NCBI GenBank assembly: GCA_947063675.1
Contig: CAMSTM010000004.1
Span: 1-52,305 of the forward strand
From: an uncultured Lachnospiraceae bacterium
GTDB lineage: Bacteria; Bacillota; Clostridia; Lachnospirales; Lachnospiraceae
Length of the DNA: 52,305 nucleotides
Reading direction: 5' to 3'
The notes under the pieces were generated by a model, which ran no database searches, had not been told where the DNA came from, and saw only the letters and a program-made list of their open reading frames with translations. Shown here piece after piece: positions 1 to 8,465 of the stretch. The translations under genes were made by a program, and so were the position numbers. The number at the start of each line of letters is the position of its first letter. Position 1 is the stretch's first letter.

Positions 1-103
1 CATTGCCCTTTTTTTACATTTATTTCGATTTTTATTCTGTCCACATAACGATTCCTTTCTGTGCTGCGTTTGACGTTGTAACAAATAATATAAAGAAAGA
101 CAG

Positions 104-132
104 TTAAAAAAGCAAGGCTTTTGTGGTACAAT
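104..132 (+). promoter_or_regulatory. candidate sigma-A promoter for the ASKHA gene
   Basis: A -35-like TTAAAA (104-109) and a -10 TACAAT (127-132) are separated by 17 bases and lie about 45 bases upstream of the first start codon. The -35 box is a weak match, so this is a moderate prediction. Bases 1-100 are AT-rich and show no gene I can support. Confidence 0.4.
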
Positions 133-176
133 GAATTGCGCCATACGCAGGCAGGTAAGGATGTAAAGGAATATTT

Positions 177-1619
177 ATGGAAAAATTCGGAAACCGGTGT
201 CCGGGGTGCAGGCGGGTTAGCTGTGACGGCTGCGGTATTTATCAGAAAAAGACAGCCCCCGGCAGCGGGGAAATATATCTAAATAAACTGAATACGAATA
301 AGCAGATAAGGGAGGAATTTCCCAGGGGTTTTGAGATAGAGCCGGGGGAGGGCATTGGAATTTCCTTTGACGTGGGAACAACCACCCTGGCAGGGATGCT
401 CTGGGATTTAAAGGGCGGGATTCTTCTCGGTGCGGAAACGGCGGCGAATCCTCAGGCTGTTTTCGGTGCGGACGTTATCAGCAGAATCAGGGCAGCAGGC
501 GAGGAGGCGGCTCTGAAAAAAATGCAGAGTCTGCTGGTGGAGAAGCTGGACGGTATGGCGGAGTCGCTTGGTGCGGCAGCCATTCAAAGGGCGGTCTTTG
601 TGGGAAATACCGCCATGTGTGAAATCCTGCTGGGAATCAAACCTGAGGGACTCGCTACCGCCCCCTTTGTCCCGGACTATGAAAAGACAGTGGCGATAAA
701 AGGGAGCAAACTGGGATTTCGTTTTCTGGAGAATACAGATATCATTGTGTTGCCGCCAATAGGAGGTTATGTGGGCTCCGATGCATTGGCGGTTTACGGC
801 TGTGTGAGCAGACAGGAGCCGGAGGGGCGCATTCTGGCGGTGGATATCGGAACCAACGGGGAAATTCTTTTACAGTGCGGCGGGGAAAACGGGAACCGTA
901 AAGGAGGCTTCGCCTGCTCGGCGGCGGCAGGGCCTGCTCTTGAGGGCGGAGCCGTCAGTCAGGGAATGCGGGCGGCGGATGGAGCCATAGACAGGGTTTC
1001 CATAAGCGGCAGTTTTCCCATGCAGGACATTGTTTGCCATGTGCTGGGGGAGATATCCCCGTCAGGTATCTGCGGTTCCGGCCTGGTGGACGCGCTGGCG
1101 GTGCTCCTAAAGACAGGCGTTCTGGACGATACGGGGTATATGCGTAGTCCCGGCGAGGCAAGGCTTGCAGGCGTTCCGGGGAGGATTTGCCGGAGAATCA
1201 GGTCAGGAGAAGACGGATGCAAGTTTCTCCTGACAGAGGAAGCCAATCCGGTTTATCTGACGGCAAAGGACGTGCGTCAGCTGCAGATGGCTGTCAGCGC
1301 GCTGCGCTCAGGGATGGAGATTTTATTAAAAAAAGCCGGCATTCAGGCGAAGGAGCTTGACAGAATTTATCTGGCAGGCGCTTTCGGGTGCTATATCAGA
1401 AAGGAAAGCGCTCTCTCGGCCGGTCTTTTGCCAAAGGTTTCGGAGGAAAAGGTGGTTCAGGCCGGGAACCTTGCCGGCGTGGGAAGCGCCATGGCGCTGC
1501 TTTCAAAGCCGGCGCTGGAACGAATGGAGCAGGAATGCGGAACGCTTGAGCATGTGGAGCTGGCGGAGGAAGAGGAATTTAAGGAACAATTTCTGAGGCA
1601 CCTGAATTTCAACTGCTGA
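177..1619 (+). CDS. RACo-like ASKHA domain protein (DUF4445)
   Basis: This 480-residue protein resembles the C-terminal ASKHA/DUF4445 part of reductive activators of corrinoid proteins (RACo), ATPases that reactivate corrinoid methyltransferases. Seen in the sequence: nucleotide-binding segments GISFDVGTTTLAG (about residue 61) and LAVDIGTNGEI (about residue 222), an ICGSGLVDA motif near residue 300, and an IYLAGAFGCYI motif near residue 400, all characteristic of the family. The N-terminus carries a short cysteine cluster (CPGC, CDGC within the first 21 residues) instead of the full 2Fe-2S ferredoxin domain of classical RACo. AAAGGA lies 8 bases before the ATG. No corrinoid methyltransferase gene is adjacent, so the partner protein is unknown. 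Family assignment is firm; the physiological role is inferred. Confidence 0.8.
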   Translation: MEKFGNRCPGCRRVSCDGCGIYQKKTAPGSGEIYLNKLNTNKQIREEFPRGFEIEPGEGIGISFDVGTTTLAGMLWDLKGGILLGAETAANPQAVFGADVISRIRAAGEEAALKKMQSLLVEKLDGMAESLGAAAIQRAVFVGNTAMCEILLGIKPEGLATAPFVPDYEKTVAIKGSKLGFRFLENTDIIVLPPIGGYVGSDALAVYGCVSRQEPEGRILAVDIGTNGEILLQCGGENGNRKGGFACSAAAGPALEGGAVSQGMRAADGAIDRVSISGSFPMQDIVCHVLGEISPSGICGSGLVDALAVLLKTGVLDDTGYMRSPGEARLAGVPGRICRRIRSGEDGCKFLLTEEANPVYLTAKDVRQLQMAVSALRSGMEILLKKAGIQAKELDRIYLAGAFGCYIRKESALSAGLLPKVSEEKVVQAGNLAGVGSAMALLSKPALERMEQECGTLEHVELAEEEEFKEQFLRHLNFNC

Positions 1620-1686
1620 AACATTTTTCCGGCAGTAACGTGATATTCGGAGAAATCAGATAAAAATACAGGAAGAGGGGATAGAA

Positions 1687-2487
1687 ATGGACAGAAGTTT
1701 TTTGAAGGGAAAAAAAAGAATTGTGGTAAAAATCGGAACCACGACAATTACCCATGTGGATACGGGGCATTTGAACCTGATTAAAATGGAAAAGCTGGCG
1801 AGGGTCTTAACGGATATCAGAAATCAGAATAAGGAAATCGTCATTGTGTCCTCCGGGGCAATCGGGGCGGGGAGAAAAGCGCTGGGGATGCAGCACAGGC
1901 CCCGCAGCCTTGCGGAAAAGCAGGCCTGCGCTGCGGTGGGACAGGCAAGGCTTATGATGATTTATCAGAAGCTTTTTGCGGAGTATAATCAGACCATCGC
2001 GCAGATTCTGATAACCAAAAGAACGATGACCAACGAAATCAGCAGATGCAATGCGGAAAATACTTTTCGTGAGCTTTTAAATCTTGGGGTGATTCCTATT
2101 GTAAATGAAAACGATACGGTTTCCACAGACCAGATTCAGGACGAAAATTTTGGCGACAATGATACCCTTTCCGCGCTGGTTGCCCGGATGGTTTCGGCGG
2201 ATATGCTGATACTTCTGTCGGATATTGACGGCCTCTACACCGACGACCCCAGAAAAAACGCGGACGCCGGATTTATCAGCTGTGTGGAAAAAATAGACGA
2301 AAAATTATCCTCCTATGCCAAGGGAGCAGATACTTCCTTTGGCACGGGAGGAATGACCACCAAAATTGCGGCGGCTCAGATTGCCGGGGAGGCCGGCGTG
2401 GATATGGTTATCGCCAACGGCGACGATGTGGTAAATATCAGCCGGATTCTGGAAGGAAAAGAGGTCGGCACGCTGTTTAAAGCGTAA
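1687..2487 (+). CDS. proB: glutamate 5-kinase
   Basis: Predicted to phosphorylate L-glutamate to gamma-glutamyl phosphate, the first committed step of proline synthesis in the cytoplasm. The amino-acid-kinase fold is clear: VVKIGTTTI at residues 14-22, VSSGAIGAGRKALG near 55-68, the glutamate/ATP-site segment IVNENDTVSTDQI near 138-150, LLSDIDGLYT near 177, and FGTGGMTTKI near 218. At 266 residues it is a short form that ends after the kinase domain and lacks the C-terminal PUA domain found in the longer E. coli-type enzyme. No proA follows; the next gene is convergent. It sits 67 bases downstream of the ASKHA gene with an AGGAAGAGGGGA ribosome-binding region, so co-transcription is possible. 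Confidence 0.93.
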   Translation: MDRSFLKGKKRIVVKIGTTTITHVDTGHLNLIKMEKLARVLTDIRNQNKEIVIVSSGAIGAGRKALGMQHRPRSLAEKQACAAVGQARLMMIYQKLFAEYNQTIAQILITKRTMTNEISRCNAENTFRELLNLGVIPIVNENDTVSTDQIQDENFGDNDTLSALVARMVSADMLILLSDIDGLYTDDPRKNADAGFISCVEKIDEKLSSYAKGADTSFGTGGMTTKIAAAQIAGEAGVDMVIANGDDVVNISRILEGKEVGTLFKA

Positions 2488-2574
2488 AGACAGCCCGGCG
2501 CCCTGCCGGATATCTGTGCAGGCCGACCAGGCCGTAAGCTGCCTCCGAAACAGCGCCGGCAAAGGCGGCATGAT

Positions 2575-3816
2575 TCAGGATAACCGGTGGATAAAAAGCC
2601 CGCTCCGCAGCTTCGGCTCAAACCAGGTAGATTTGGGAGGCATAAGGAGCCCGGCGTCGGCAACGGAGAGGAGCTCATCTATGGAGGTGGCATACATGGA
2701 AAAAGCAATTTCCATGTCATGGGCTACCCGGCGTTCCAGCTCGTCAAGCCCACGGATACCTCCTACGAAGTCGATTCGCCTGTCGGTTCTTGGGTCCTCA
2801 ATGTTCAGTATGGGAGAGAGCAGATAATCCTGTAAAATGGAAACATCCAGCCCAGCTACCGGGTGGGCGGAGCGCAAAGCCTCCCCGGCGGTAAGCAGAT
2901 ACCAGTTTCCGGCAAGGTACATGCCGAAAGTACCCTTTCCGGCCGGGGCAACCTGCTCTTTTCCTTTGCATTCAACAGAAAAACCGGCTTTCCTGACAGC
3001 GTCAATGAAACTCTCCGGCGAAAGAGCGTTTAAATCCTTTACCACCCTGTTATAAGGCATGATGGAGAGCTGGTCGTCGGGAAAAAGCACCGACAGAAAG
3101 CGGTTATATTCTTCATTGCCTGTACAGTCCGGGATTTCCGCACGGCGTTTTTGCCCTACCCTGACAGCGGAGGCGCAGCGGTGATGGCCGTCTGCTATGT
3201 AGGTGCACGGGATTTCCATAAAGAGGGCTTCCAGCCGGGAAATCACAGAAGCGTCCGATATGCGCCATACCCTGTGGGAGATGCCGTCCGGGGAAACAAA
3301 GTCATATAATAAGGGCTGTAATTTTGCCGTACTTACAATTTCATTAATCTTCTGACAGGAACGGTATGCCAGAAAGACAGGGCCTGTATGGGCGTTCGTG
3401 ACGTCCACATGGCGGATGCGGTCAAGCTCTTTATCTTCTCGGGTATTCTCGTGCTTTTTAATCAGATTATTCTCATAATCCTCCACAGAAGAACAGGCAA
3501 CGATTCCGGTCTGGGAACGGCCGTCCATAGTGAGCTCGTAAATATAATAACAGGGAACGTCTTCCATAATAAAGGAACCGTCTGATATCAGATTATCTAA
3601 AATTTCTCTGGCTTTCGCGTAAACCTCAGGGGCGTAAATGTCCGTACCGGCAGGAAACTGAGTTTCCGCCCGGTCGATTTTAAGGAAGGACAGGGGTTCC
3701 TTTTGCACTTCTATGAGAGCCTCATCCCTGCTGTAGACGTCATAGGGAAGGGCGGCAATCCGGCCGGCCAGCTCCGGTACGGGGCGGATACTTTGAAATG
3801 GGGTGACTTTTGGCAT
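2575..3816 (-). CDS. DUF1015 family protein
   Basis: This 413-residue protein has the DUF1015 signature: the N-terminal segment VTPFQSIRPVPELAGRIAALPYDV, a histidine-rich ADGHHRCASA motif near residue 210, and a C-terminal FVGGIRGLDELERRV segment. The family is widespread in anaerobes and its biochemical function is not established; conserved histidines and the compact single-domain length suggest an enzyme. A GGAGGA ribosome-binding site precedes the ATG. It converges on proB with 87 bases between stop codons; I see no clear U-tailed terminator in that gap. Family call is confident, role unknown. Confidence 0.85.
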   Translation of the reverse strand: MPKVTPFQSIRPVPELAGRIAALPYDVYSRDEALIEVQKEPLSFLKIDRAETQFPAGTDIYAPEVYAKAREILDNLISDGSFIMEDVPCYYIYELTMDGRSQTGIVACSSVEDYENNLIKKHENTREDKELDRIRHVDVTNAHTGPVFLAYRSCQKINEIVSTAKLQPLLYDFVSPDGISHRVWRISDASVISRLEALFMEIPCTYIADGHHRCASAVRVGQKRRAEIPDCTGNEEYNRFLSVLFPDDQLSIMPYNRVVKDLNALSPESFIDAVRKAGFSVECKGKEQVAPAGKGTFGMYLAGNWYLLTAGEALRSAHPVAGLDVSILQDYLLSPILNIEDPRTDRRIDFVGGIRGLDELERRVAHDMEIAFSMYATSIDELLSVADAGLLMPPKSTWFEPKLRSGLFIHRLS

Positions 3817-3893
3817 GAGGATTCCTCCGTTTTGATTATTTTATGCTTTTTCAACAGATTGTTTATTGTTACAGGTTTGCAGAAGCCTGCCCG

Positions 3894-4997
3894 CTAATCC
3901 CATAAGTTTCCAAGATATTTATCCTCTATCCCGGCAAGACGCTGCTTTACCTTAAGGGCCTTGAAGATACTTTCACGAAGCAGGTCTATAAGAGAGCAGA
4001 CGATATATACGGCAACTGCGGTGAGAACGATGAGGGCCGTTTCCAGAGGGACGGGGAAAAGCGCATAATGGGAAAAATTCTGTTCTAAAAGATAATTCCA
4101 TATCTGCGGCTGGCCGTGAATGATATAGACGCTGAAAGCCGCCGGTGCAAAAAGCCTGATAATTTTGTTGACGCTCCCGGAGGTTTGTAGTCTTTCAAAC
4201 AACAGCAGAAGAAAAATTCCGGCGGCCAGCATAAAAGGCGAGGTGTGGTAAATGAGATAATTTCCGCCAAAGGATGACAGCACGGGAATGAATCCGGTTT
4301 CCGCCGCAAGCCTGGACAGCCACATGATAAGAATCATCACTGAGTATCCGAGGAACAGCTTCGCGCAGCCGGATGTTTTAAACAGGCCGTACTTTCCGAT
4401 ATAACCGCCGATAATATATAATATCATCAGCCACCATGCGTTTGAGGACACGCCGAAAACATCTTTTCCGGGCAGGGTCTGCAAAACGGTAAAGGTAACG
4501 GCAAGACAGATTACAACGGCGCCAAGCTGTTTTTGATTCAGTTTGTTTATGGCGGGATTCAGCAGGGGGAGAAACATAAATAAGGCAAAATAAGCCGTAA
4601 AATACCAGTAGTAGCCGCTGAGCGTGGGCAGAAAAGCCCTTACCCAGTCCCGGAGAGTTACCGAGCCGGGAACAAAAACAGCAAAAATCAGGGTGATGCC
4701 TGCCGTGTAGAAAATAACCCGAAGCCACAGCAGAATAATATTATGATACCGGTATTTTGAATGGATTCCCACATAGCCGGAGATGAGGGCATAACAGTTT
4801 ACGGAGCAGTAGCCGACAATTTCCAGAAGCCATGCGGCTTTATACTGCGGGGACATGAATTCCACCGTTTCCAGAATGCCGCCCGGCCCTAAAATATGGG
4901 CGATGACCACCAAAAGCATTGCCAGCATCCGCAGAGCGTCTATGCCGTAATTGCGCCCGCCTTTTGCCGGCATGGCTGTATTACATTTTACATTCAT
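3894..4997 (-). CDS. acyltransferase 3 family membrane protein
   Basis: An integral membrane protein of about 367 residues with roughly ten hydrophobic segments and the acyltransferase-3 N-terminal signature: YGIDALRMLAMLLVVIAHI, where the histidine after the first membrane span is the expected catalytic residue. The family transfers acetyl or other acyl groups to sugars of cell-surface polymers; the acceptor here cannot be read from sequence. I place the start at 4997 (MNVKCN) because GGAG lies 7 bases before it; an in-frame ATG at 5012 would sit upstream of that site. It follows barstar by 73 bases on the same strand and may be co-transcribed, but a functional link is not implied. Confidence 0.8.
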   Translation of the reverse strand: MNVKCNTAMPAKGGRNYGIDALRMLAMLLVVIAHILGPGGILETVEFMSPQYKAAWLLEIVGYCSVNCYALISGYVGIHSKYRYHNIILLWLRVIFYTAGITLIFAVFVPGSVTLRDWVRAFLPTLSGYYWYFTAYFALFMFLPLLNPAINKLNQKQLGAVVICLAVTFTVLQTLPGKDVFGVSSNAWWLMILYIIGGYIGKYGLFKTSGCAKLFLGYSVMILIMWLSRLAAETGFIPVLSSFGGNYLIYHTSPFMLAAGIFLLLLFERLQTSGSVNKIIRLFAPAAFSVYIIHGQPQIWNYLLEQNFSHYALFPVPLETALIVLTAVAVYIVCSLIDLLRESIFKALKVKQRLAGIEDKYLGNLWD

Positions 4998-5070
4998 TTT
5001 TATTCTCCACACATTTTTTTCGGGTCTGAATTGCGGGACTTGAAAGCGCCGCGTGATGAGAAGCGGCGGG

Positions 5071-5340
5071 TTATTCCGCTGCCCATCCTATCAGAGGATT
5101 GTCATTGGCTGCCCTCTGAATCACTTTTTCCAGAAGCAGGGCATAATTCCCGAGATGCTCCCTTAAAGCGGCCTCATTCACAAGCCTGATTTCCGCATCC
5201 TCATGAAAATCGGTCAGGCAGTCGTACAAAGCGTCCAGATTGCCGCCGTACCAGCCGGGAAAATTCAGATTTTCCGCCAGAGTTTTGTGAAGCGCTTCTT
5301 TGTCTGTAATTTTGTTCCCATCTAATATACAAATTCGCAT
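5071..5340 (-). CDS. barstar-family ribonuclease inhibitor
   Basis: This 89-residue protein matches barstar across its length. Barstar is a cytoplasmic inhibitor that plugs the active site of barnase. The inhibitor helix reads WYGGNLDALYDCLTD at residues 30-44; the aspartates equivalent to barstar Asp35 and Asp39 are Asp36 and Asp40. The residue matching Tyr29 is Trp30, and the position matching Glu76 reads Arg in my alignment from memory. It lies 60 bases downstream of the barnase-like gene on the same strand, so it is the presumptive cognate immunity protein, keeping toxin that has not yet been exported inactive. AGGTG precedes the ATG. Confidence 0.9.
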   Translation of the reverse strand: MRICILDGNKITDKEALHKTLAENLNFPGWYGGNLDALYDCLTDFHEDAEIRLVNEAALREHLGNYALLLEKVIQRAANDNPLIGWAAE

Positions 5341-5400
5341 AATTTCACCTGTCTGTATCGGCGTTGGCTTGCCGCGGTATTTTCAAAATTTTACGTGTTT

Positions 5401-6126
5401 TTAATCGTCAGTGTCTTCTCCGTATAAGAGCTCAAAGGATTCATAGTGGTCTTCCGTATAGTAAATAAGACCGTCGTTGGAAAATACAATGCGCCTGGCT
5501 CCCCGTTTATCAGCGCCCAAGGTGTCGATATCGCATTCCGTATAGGTCCGTCCCTCTTTTTCCGGCAGCAGTCCTTCATAATTGCCGAAACGGCTTCCCC
5601 CGATACACATGCCCGGCGCATAGGGCTCCAGGGAGCCGCCCGGCCATCCCAGCTTTTCCGCTTCCTTTTTGGTTATAAAATTGGAAGGCAGATGGCCGTA
5701 GAGGTGAATATAACAGGCGACATCGTCTTTGGATGTGTAGGTGCCGTTTTCGTCCAGTGCCGGCGTTTCCTCTGCCGGTGATTCCGGGGGAGCGGAGGCA
5801 TCTGCCTTGCCCTCTTCCGGCGTCCCCTTTTCATCTTTGATTTCCGTGTCTTTTGCAGAAACGTCAGTTTCCGGTTTCTCCGGGGCCGTTGCTGTGCCGG
5901 TTTCCGTACTCTCTGCCTGAGGCGCTGTCGGGGTCTCTGCGGATTCAGAGGGAGGACTTTCTTCGTCATCCTCATCCGAGGTATTTTCCACATCGGCAAT
6001 TGAGCTGTCTGCGGAAGCTTCGTTTGCTGCTGCCTGTGTCTGCGGGACGGTATTGCGGGAAGACGCGCAGCCGGCCAGTAAAAGGGATAAAAGGAATATG
6101 GTAAAAATATTGAGGCGTTTCTTCAT
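5401..6126 (-). CDS. barnase-type ribonuclease lipoprotein
   Basis: A 241-residue predicted secreted guanyl-preferring RNase anchored as a lipoprotein. Residues 1-20 form a signal peptide with lipobox LAGC (Cys20). Residues 21-127 are a low-complexity stalk rich in Glu, Ser, Thr, Pro and Ala. Residues 128-236 align with barnase along its length. Barnase catalytic and substrate residues are present: Lys153 (K27), Glu197 (E73), Arg208 (R83), Arg212 (R87) and His227 (H102), the last in TEDHYESF. Barnase Arg59 is replaced by Tyr183. The catalytic set suggests an active enzyme. It is followed by a barstar gene, so this is a toxin-immunity pair. The tether suggests display on the outer face of the membrane, either for contact-dependent killing, RNA scavenging, or release by proteolysis; which of these applies is inference. 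Confidence 0.88.
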   Translation of the reverse strand: MKKRLNIFTIFLLSLLLAGCASSRNTVPQTQAAANEASADSSIADVENTSDEDDEESPPSESAETPTAPQAESTETGTATAPEKPETDVSAKDTEIKDEKGTPEEGKADASAPPESPAEETPALDENGTYTSKDDVACYIHLYGHLPSNFITKKEAEKLGWPGGSLEPYAPGMCIGGSRFGNYEGLLPEKEGRTYTECDIDTLGADKRGARRIVFSNDGLIYYTEDHYESFELLYGEDTDD

Positions 6127-6177
6127 TTTTCATTTTCTCCGTTTTTCATTATTGCCTTTTTCAGGCGGATTTTCTTC

Positions 6178-6206
6178 ATTATATATGGAAGGGATTGATA
6201 TTACAA
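6178..6206 (-). promoter_or_regulatory. sigma-A promoter for the barnase-barstar operon
   Basis: On the minus strand TTGTAA (plus-strand 6201-6206) and TATAAT (6178-6183) are separated by 17 bases, about 50 bases upstream of the barnase start codon. The match is good. Confidence 0.65.
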
Positions 6207-6430
6207 GATGATTCAGATTTTTAGAATGTGTCGTATGGGGATTAGGGGCGCGCAAGGGACGCACGAAGTCAGGGAAGCATTCCTCGTGCTGTCTCTGGGT
6301 AAATGACTGCAGTATTATAGGATGCTATTGTTAAATTGTGCATAATTAATAAATTCACAAGACAAGTTGCAGATAATTACAGCATGTTTGTAAAATATAT
6401 TGAAAGTACATTCCATAGAATGTGTGTTTA
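6207..6430. other. intergenic stretch without a recognised gene
   Basis: Between the divergent barnase and nanE promoters I see no open reading frame with a plausible start and ribosome-binding site, and no strong hairpin. Bases near 6240-6300 are GC-richer than the AT-rich remainder. Confidence 0.5.
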
Positions 6431-6459
6431 TTGAAAATAAAATACAAAAAATTTATAAT
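6431..6459 (+). promoter_or_regulatory. sigma-A promoter of the nan-type operon
   Basis: TTGAAA (6431-6436) and a perfect TATAAT (6454-6459) are separated by 17 bases, 67 bases upstream of nanE. The predicted start point is near 6466, immediately beside the palindrome at 6468-6481. Confidence 0.75.
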
Positions 6460-6467
6460 GGTTATAG

Positions 6468-6481
6468 TTGAAAGCTTTCAA
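6468..6481. promoter_or_regulatory. 14-base palindromic operator
   Basis: TTGAAAGCTTTCAA is a perfect dyad placed just after the -10 box, spanning the expected transcription start. That position would block initiation when occupied. The most likely ligand is the RpiR-family regulator encoded at the end of the same operon (12616-13452), but this pairing is inferred from context. Confidence 0.6.
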
Positions 6482-6525
6482 ACTATTGGATTGGTATCCG
6501 CTGAAGGCGGATAAGAGGTATACGG

Positions 6526-7224
6526 ATGAAAGATATTGAATGCCTTAGAGGGAAATTAATTGTTTCGTGCCAGGCGCTTCCCCATGAACCGCTGTTTTCT
6601 TCCTTTATTATGGGACGGATGGCGCAGGCGGCGCAGGAAGGGGGTGCGGCGGGAATCAGGGCGAACACGCCGGAGGATATCAGAGAAATCAGATTAAGGG
6701 TTGGTTTGCCGATTATAGGGATTATCAAGCAATGCTATGAAGGGAGCGACGTCTATATCACGCCTACGATGGCGGAGGTGGACAGGCTGAGGGAGGTAAG
6801 GCCCGAAATCATTGCGGTCGATGCCACAAAGAGCCCCCGCCCATTGGGGATAACGCTGGAGAATTTTGTGGCGCAGATAAGGGAAAAATATCCCGGACAA
6901 CTGTTGATGGCAGATTGCTCCACTGTGGAGGAGGCAATCCATGCGGACGAAATCGACTTTGATTTTATCGGAACGACTCTGGTGGGATATACCAGGCAGA
7001 GCAGGGGGGATGATTTAAGTAAGGATGATTTTGCAATTTTGAGGAAAATACTAAATAGTGTGCGGCATCGGGTGATTGCAGAGGGAAAAATCGATACCCC
7101 ACAAAAAGCGAGAAGGGTGATAGAAATGGGCGCCTTCAGTGTTGTGGTAGGCTCAGTGATTACACGTCCCCAATTTATAACGAGGACTTTTGTGGAAGAA
7201 ATAGAAAGGGAAAATAACTTATGA
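6526..7224 (+). CDS. nanE: N-acylglucosamine-6-phosphate 2-epimerase
   Basis: Predicted to interconvert N-acetylmannosamine 6-phosphate and N-acetylglucosamine 6-phosphate in the cytoplasm, feeding amino sugars into central metabolism. The 232-residue TIM barrel shows family motifs: [13 protein letters not shown] near residue 11, [12 protein letters not shown] near 41, IIGIIKQ near 63 (catalytic Lys region), [10 protein letters not shown] near 127, [10 protein letters not shown] near 145, [11 protein letters not shown] near 180 (catalytic Glu region) and [10 protein letters not shown] near 203. It is first in a six-gene operon that also encodes an importer and a ROK kinase, which fits ManNAc or sialic-acid catabolism. 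Its stop overlaps the next start by 4 bases. Confidence 0.93.
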   Translation: MKDIECLRGKLIVSCQALPHEPLFSSFIMGRMAQAAQEGGAAGIRANTPEDIREIRLRVGLPIIGIIKQCYEGSDVYITPTMAEVDRLREVRPEIIAVDATKSPRPLGITLENFVAQIREKYPGQLLMADCSTVEEAIHADEIDFDFIGTTLVGYTRQSRGDDLSKDDFAILRKILNSVRHRVIAEGKIDTPQKARRVIEMGAFSVVVGSVITRPQFITRTFVEEIERENNL

Positions 7225-8417
7225 ACAAAGAATTGTACCGGGATTCCATCCAAAAGGGTCTGGGATGGATAGAGAAAAATATGCTGACGATTTATGACGG
7301 TTATAACGGCATGTATGAGCGGATACGTATTGATAAAAAAATCAGGACGAATTGGGTGCGTCCCGATGGAAACACCGAACTGGCAAAGCTCCTTACCTTT
7401 GCAGAGTATTTTGGAAATGAAAAGAAAGCTGCTGAAAGATATGAGACCACAGTACGCTGGCTACAGAGAGCCCAGGACGATAATGTAAGGTCGGCATGGT
7501 ACGGTTCCTTTCCGTTCTTTCTTGTAGACGGTTATGACGACCGTCATGAGAGTAGCCAGGTGCGTTTTCAGAATGATAACGGAAAAATACTCCTGTACAT
7601 GGTACAGATTTACGACAGGAATAAGGACGAGAGAATGCTTGAAATGGCGAAAAAACTTGCAGATTACTGGACAGCCATTCAATTGGAGGAAGGGTATTTT
7701 TTCCGTGAGGACGGTAAAACCTGCAGATTTTATAAAGGCCCCTGTTTTGTACTCTGGCCTGCTGTCGGGCTGTTGCTGCTCGGGAGACGCACCGGCGAGA
7801 GCCGTTATACGGAAGCCGCAAAACGCGGACTTGCTTATGCAATGGGATTAATTAATGAAAGGAACCGTATGACAACCTCCTACGAGCTGGACAAAACGGA
7901 AGACTGGCGTCCTGCGTCTTCGGAAAGCGCAATTGCGCTGTATGTTTTCAGCCTTGCCTACAGGGAAACCGGAGATGCTTCTTATAAGGAAGCGGCGCAG
8001 AAGGTGGCGTCCTATGTGCTTAAACTGCAGGATGAGGGCGGCGCGATTGTGAACTGTCTGCCAGAGGAGGTGGGGAAGGGGTCGGACCTTCAGACCACAC
8101 CGGAGCTTTGCGATATGGTTTACACTCAGGGCTTTGCATTGATGGCTCTGGCAGAAGCCGCCCGGGCGTTTGAAGAAAACAGATTCCGGGAAGCGGCAGG
8201 GAAACTGGCGGATTTTCTGGTGTCGGTTCAGTGTTCCAATGAAGGGCCGATTTTAGACGGCTCATGGAGAGGCTCCTATAATATAAAAACAAAGGAATGG
8301 GACGGCAGGGCGAACCAGAATAATCCCATTGACGAGGGCGGTAAATATTCTGCCTATACGGGCTGGTGTACGATTCCCATTATGCAGGGATTGGCCATGC
8401 TGTTGGAAACGGAATAA
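7221..8417 (+). CDS. (alpha/alpha)-barrel, six-hairpin-like enzyme, unassigned
   Basis: This cytoplasmic 398-residue protein has no signal peptide or membrane segment. Its pattern is that of an (alpha/alpha) six-hairpin barrel: repeated paired helices such as [32 protein letters not shown] and [16 protein letters not shown], alternating with loops rich in aromatic and acidic residues ([59 protein letters not shown]). This fold occurs in glycosidases such as the GH88/GH105 groups and in N-acylglucosamine 2-epimerases; I cannot assign it to either. Translational coupling to nanE (ATGA overlap) and the following sugar importer suggest it acts on an imported ManNAc- or sialic-acid-containing glycan. 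Confidence 0.6.
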   Translation: MNKELYRDSIQKGLGWIEKNMLTIYDGYNGMYERIRIDKKIRTNWVRPDGNTELAKLLTFAEYFGNEKKAAERYETTVRWLQRAQDDNVRSAWYGSFPFFLVDGYDDRHESSQVRFQNDNGKILLYMVQIYDRNKDERMLEMAKKLADYWTAIQLEEGYFFREDGKTCRFYKGPCFVLWPAVGLLLLGRRTGESRYTEAAKRGLAYAMGLINERNRMTTSYELDKTEDWRPASSESAIALYVFSLAYRETGDASYKEAAQKVASYVLKLQDEGGAIVNCLPEEVGKGSDLQTTPELCDMVYTQGFALMALAEAARAFEENRFREAAGKLADFLVSVQCSNEGPILDGSWRGSYNIKTKEWDGRANQNNPIDEGGKYSAYTGWCTIPIMQGLAMLLETE

Positions 8418-8465
8418 AGAGGAAATGCAGAAAGGCCGTTTAAGGCGGCAAAAGGAGGAAAGACT

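Noticed and set aside
1-60. Possible minus-strand gene start at the left edge (CAT at 1-3 with an AAAGGG upstream on the minus strand)
   Set aside because: Only the start codon would be inside the window, so no coding evidence is available.
6483-7253. Long minus-strand frames opposite nanE
   Set aside because: They are mirror frames of a confidently identified gene and have no start signals or family match.
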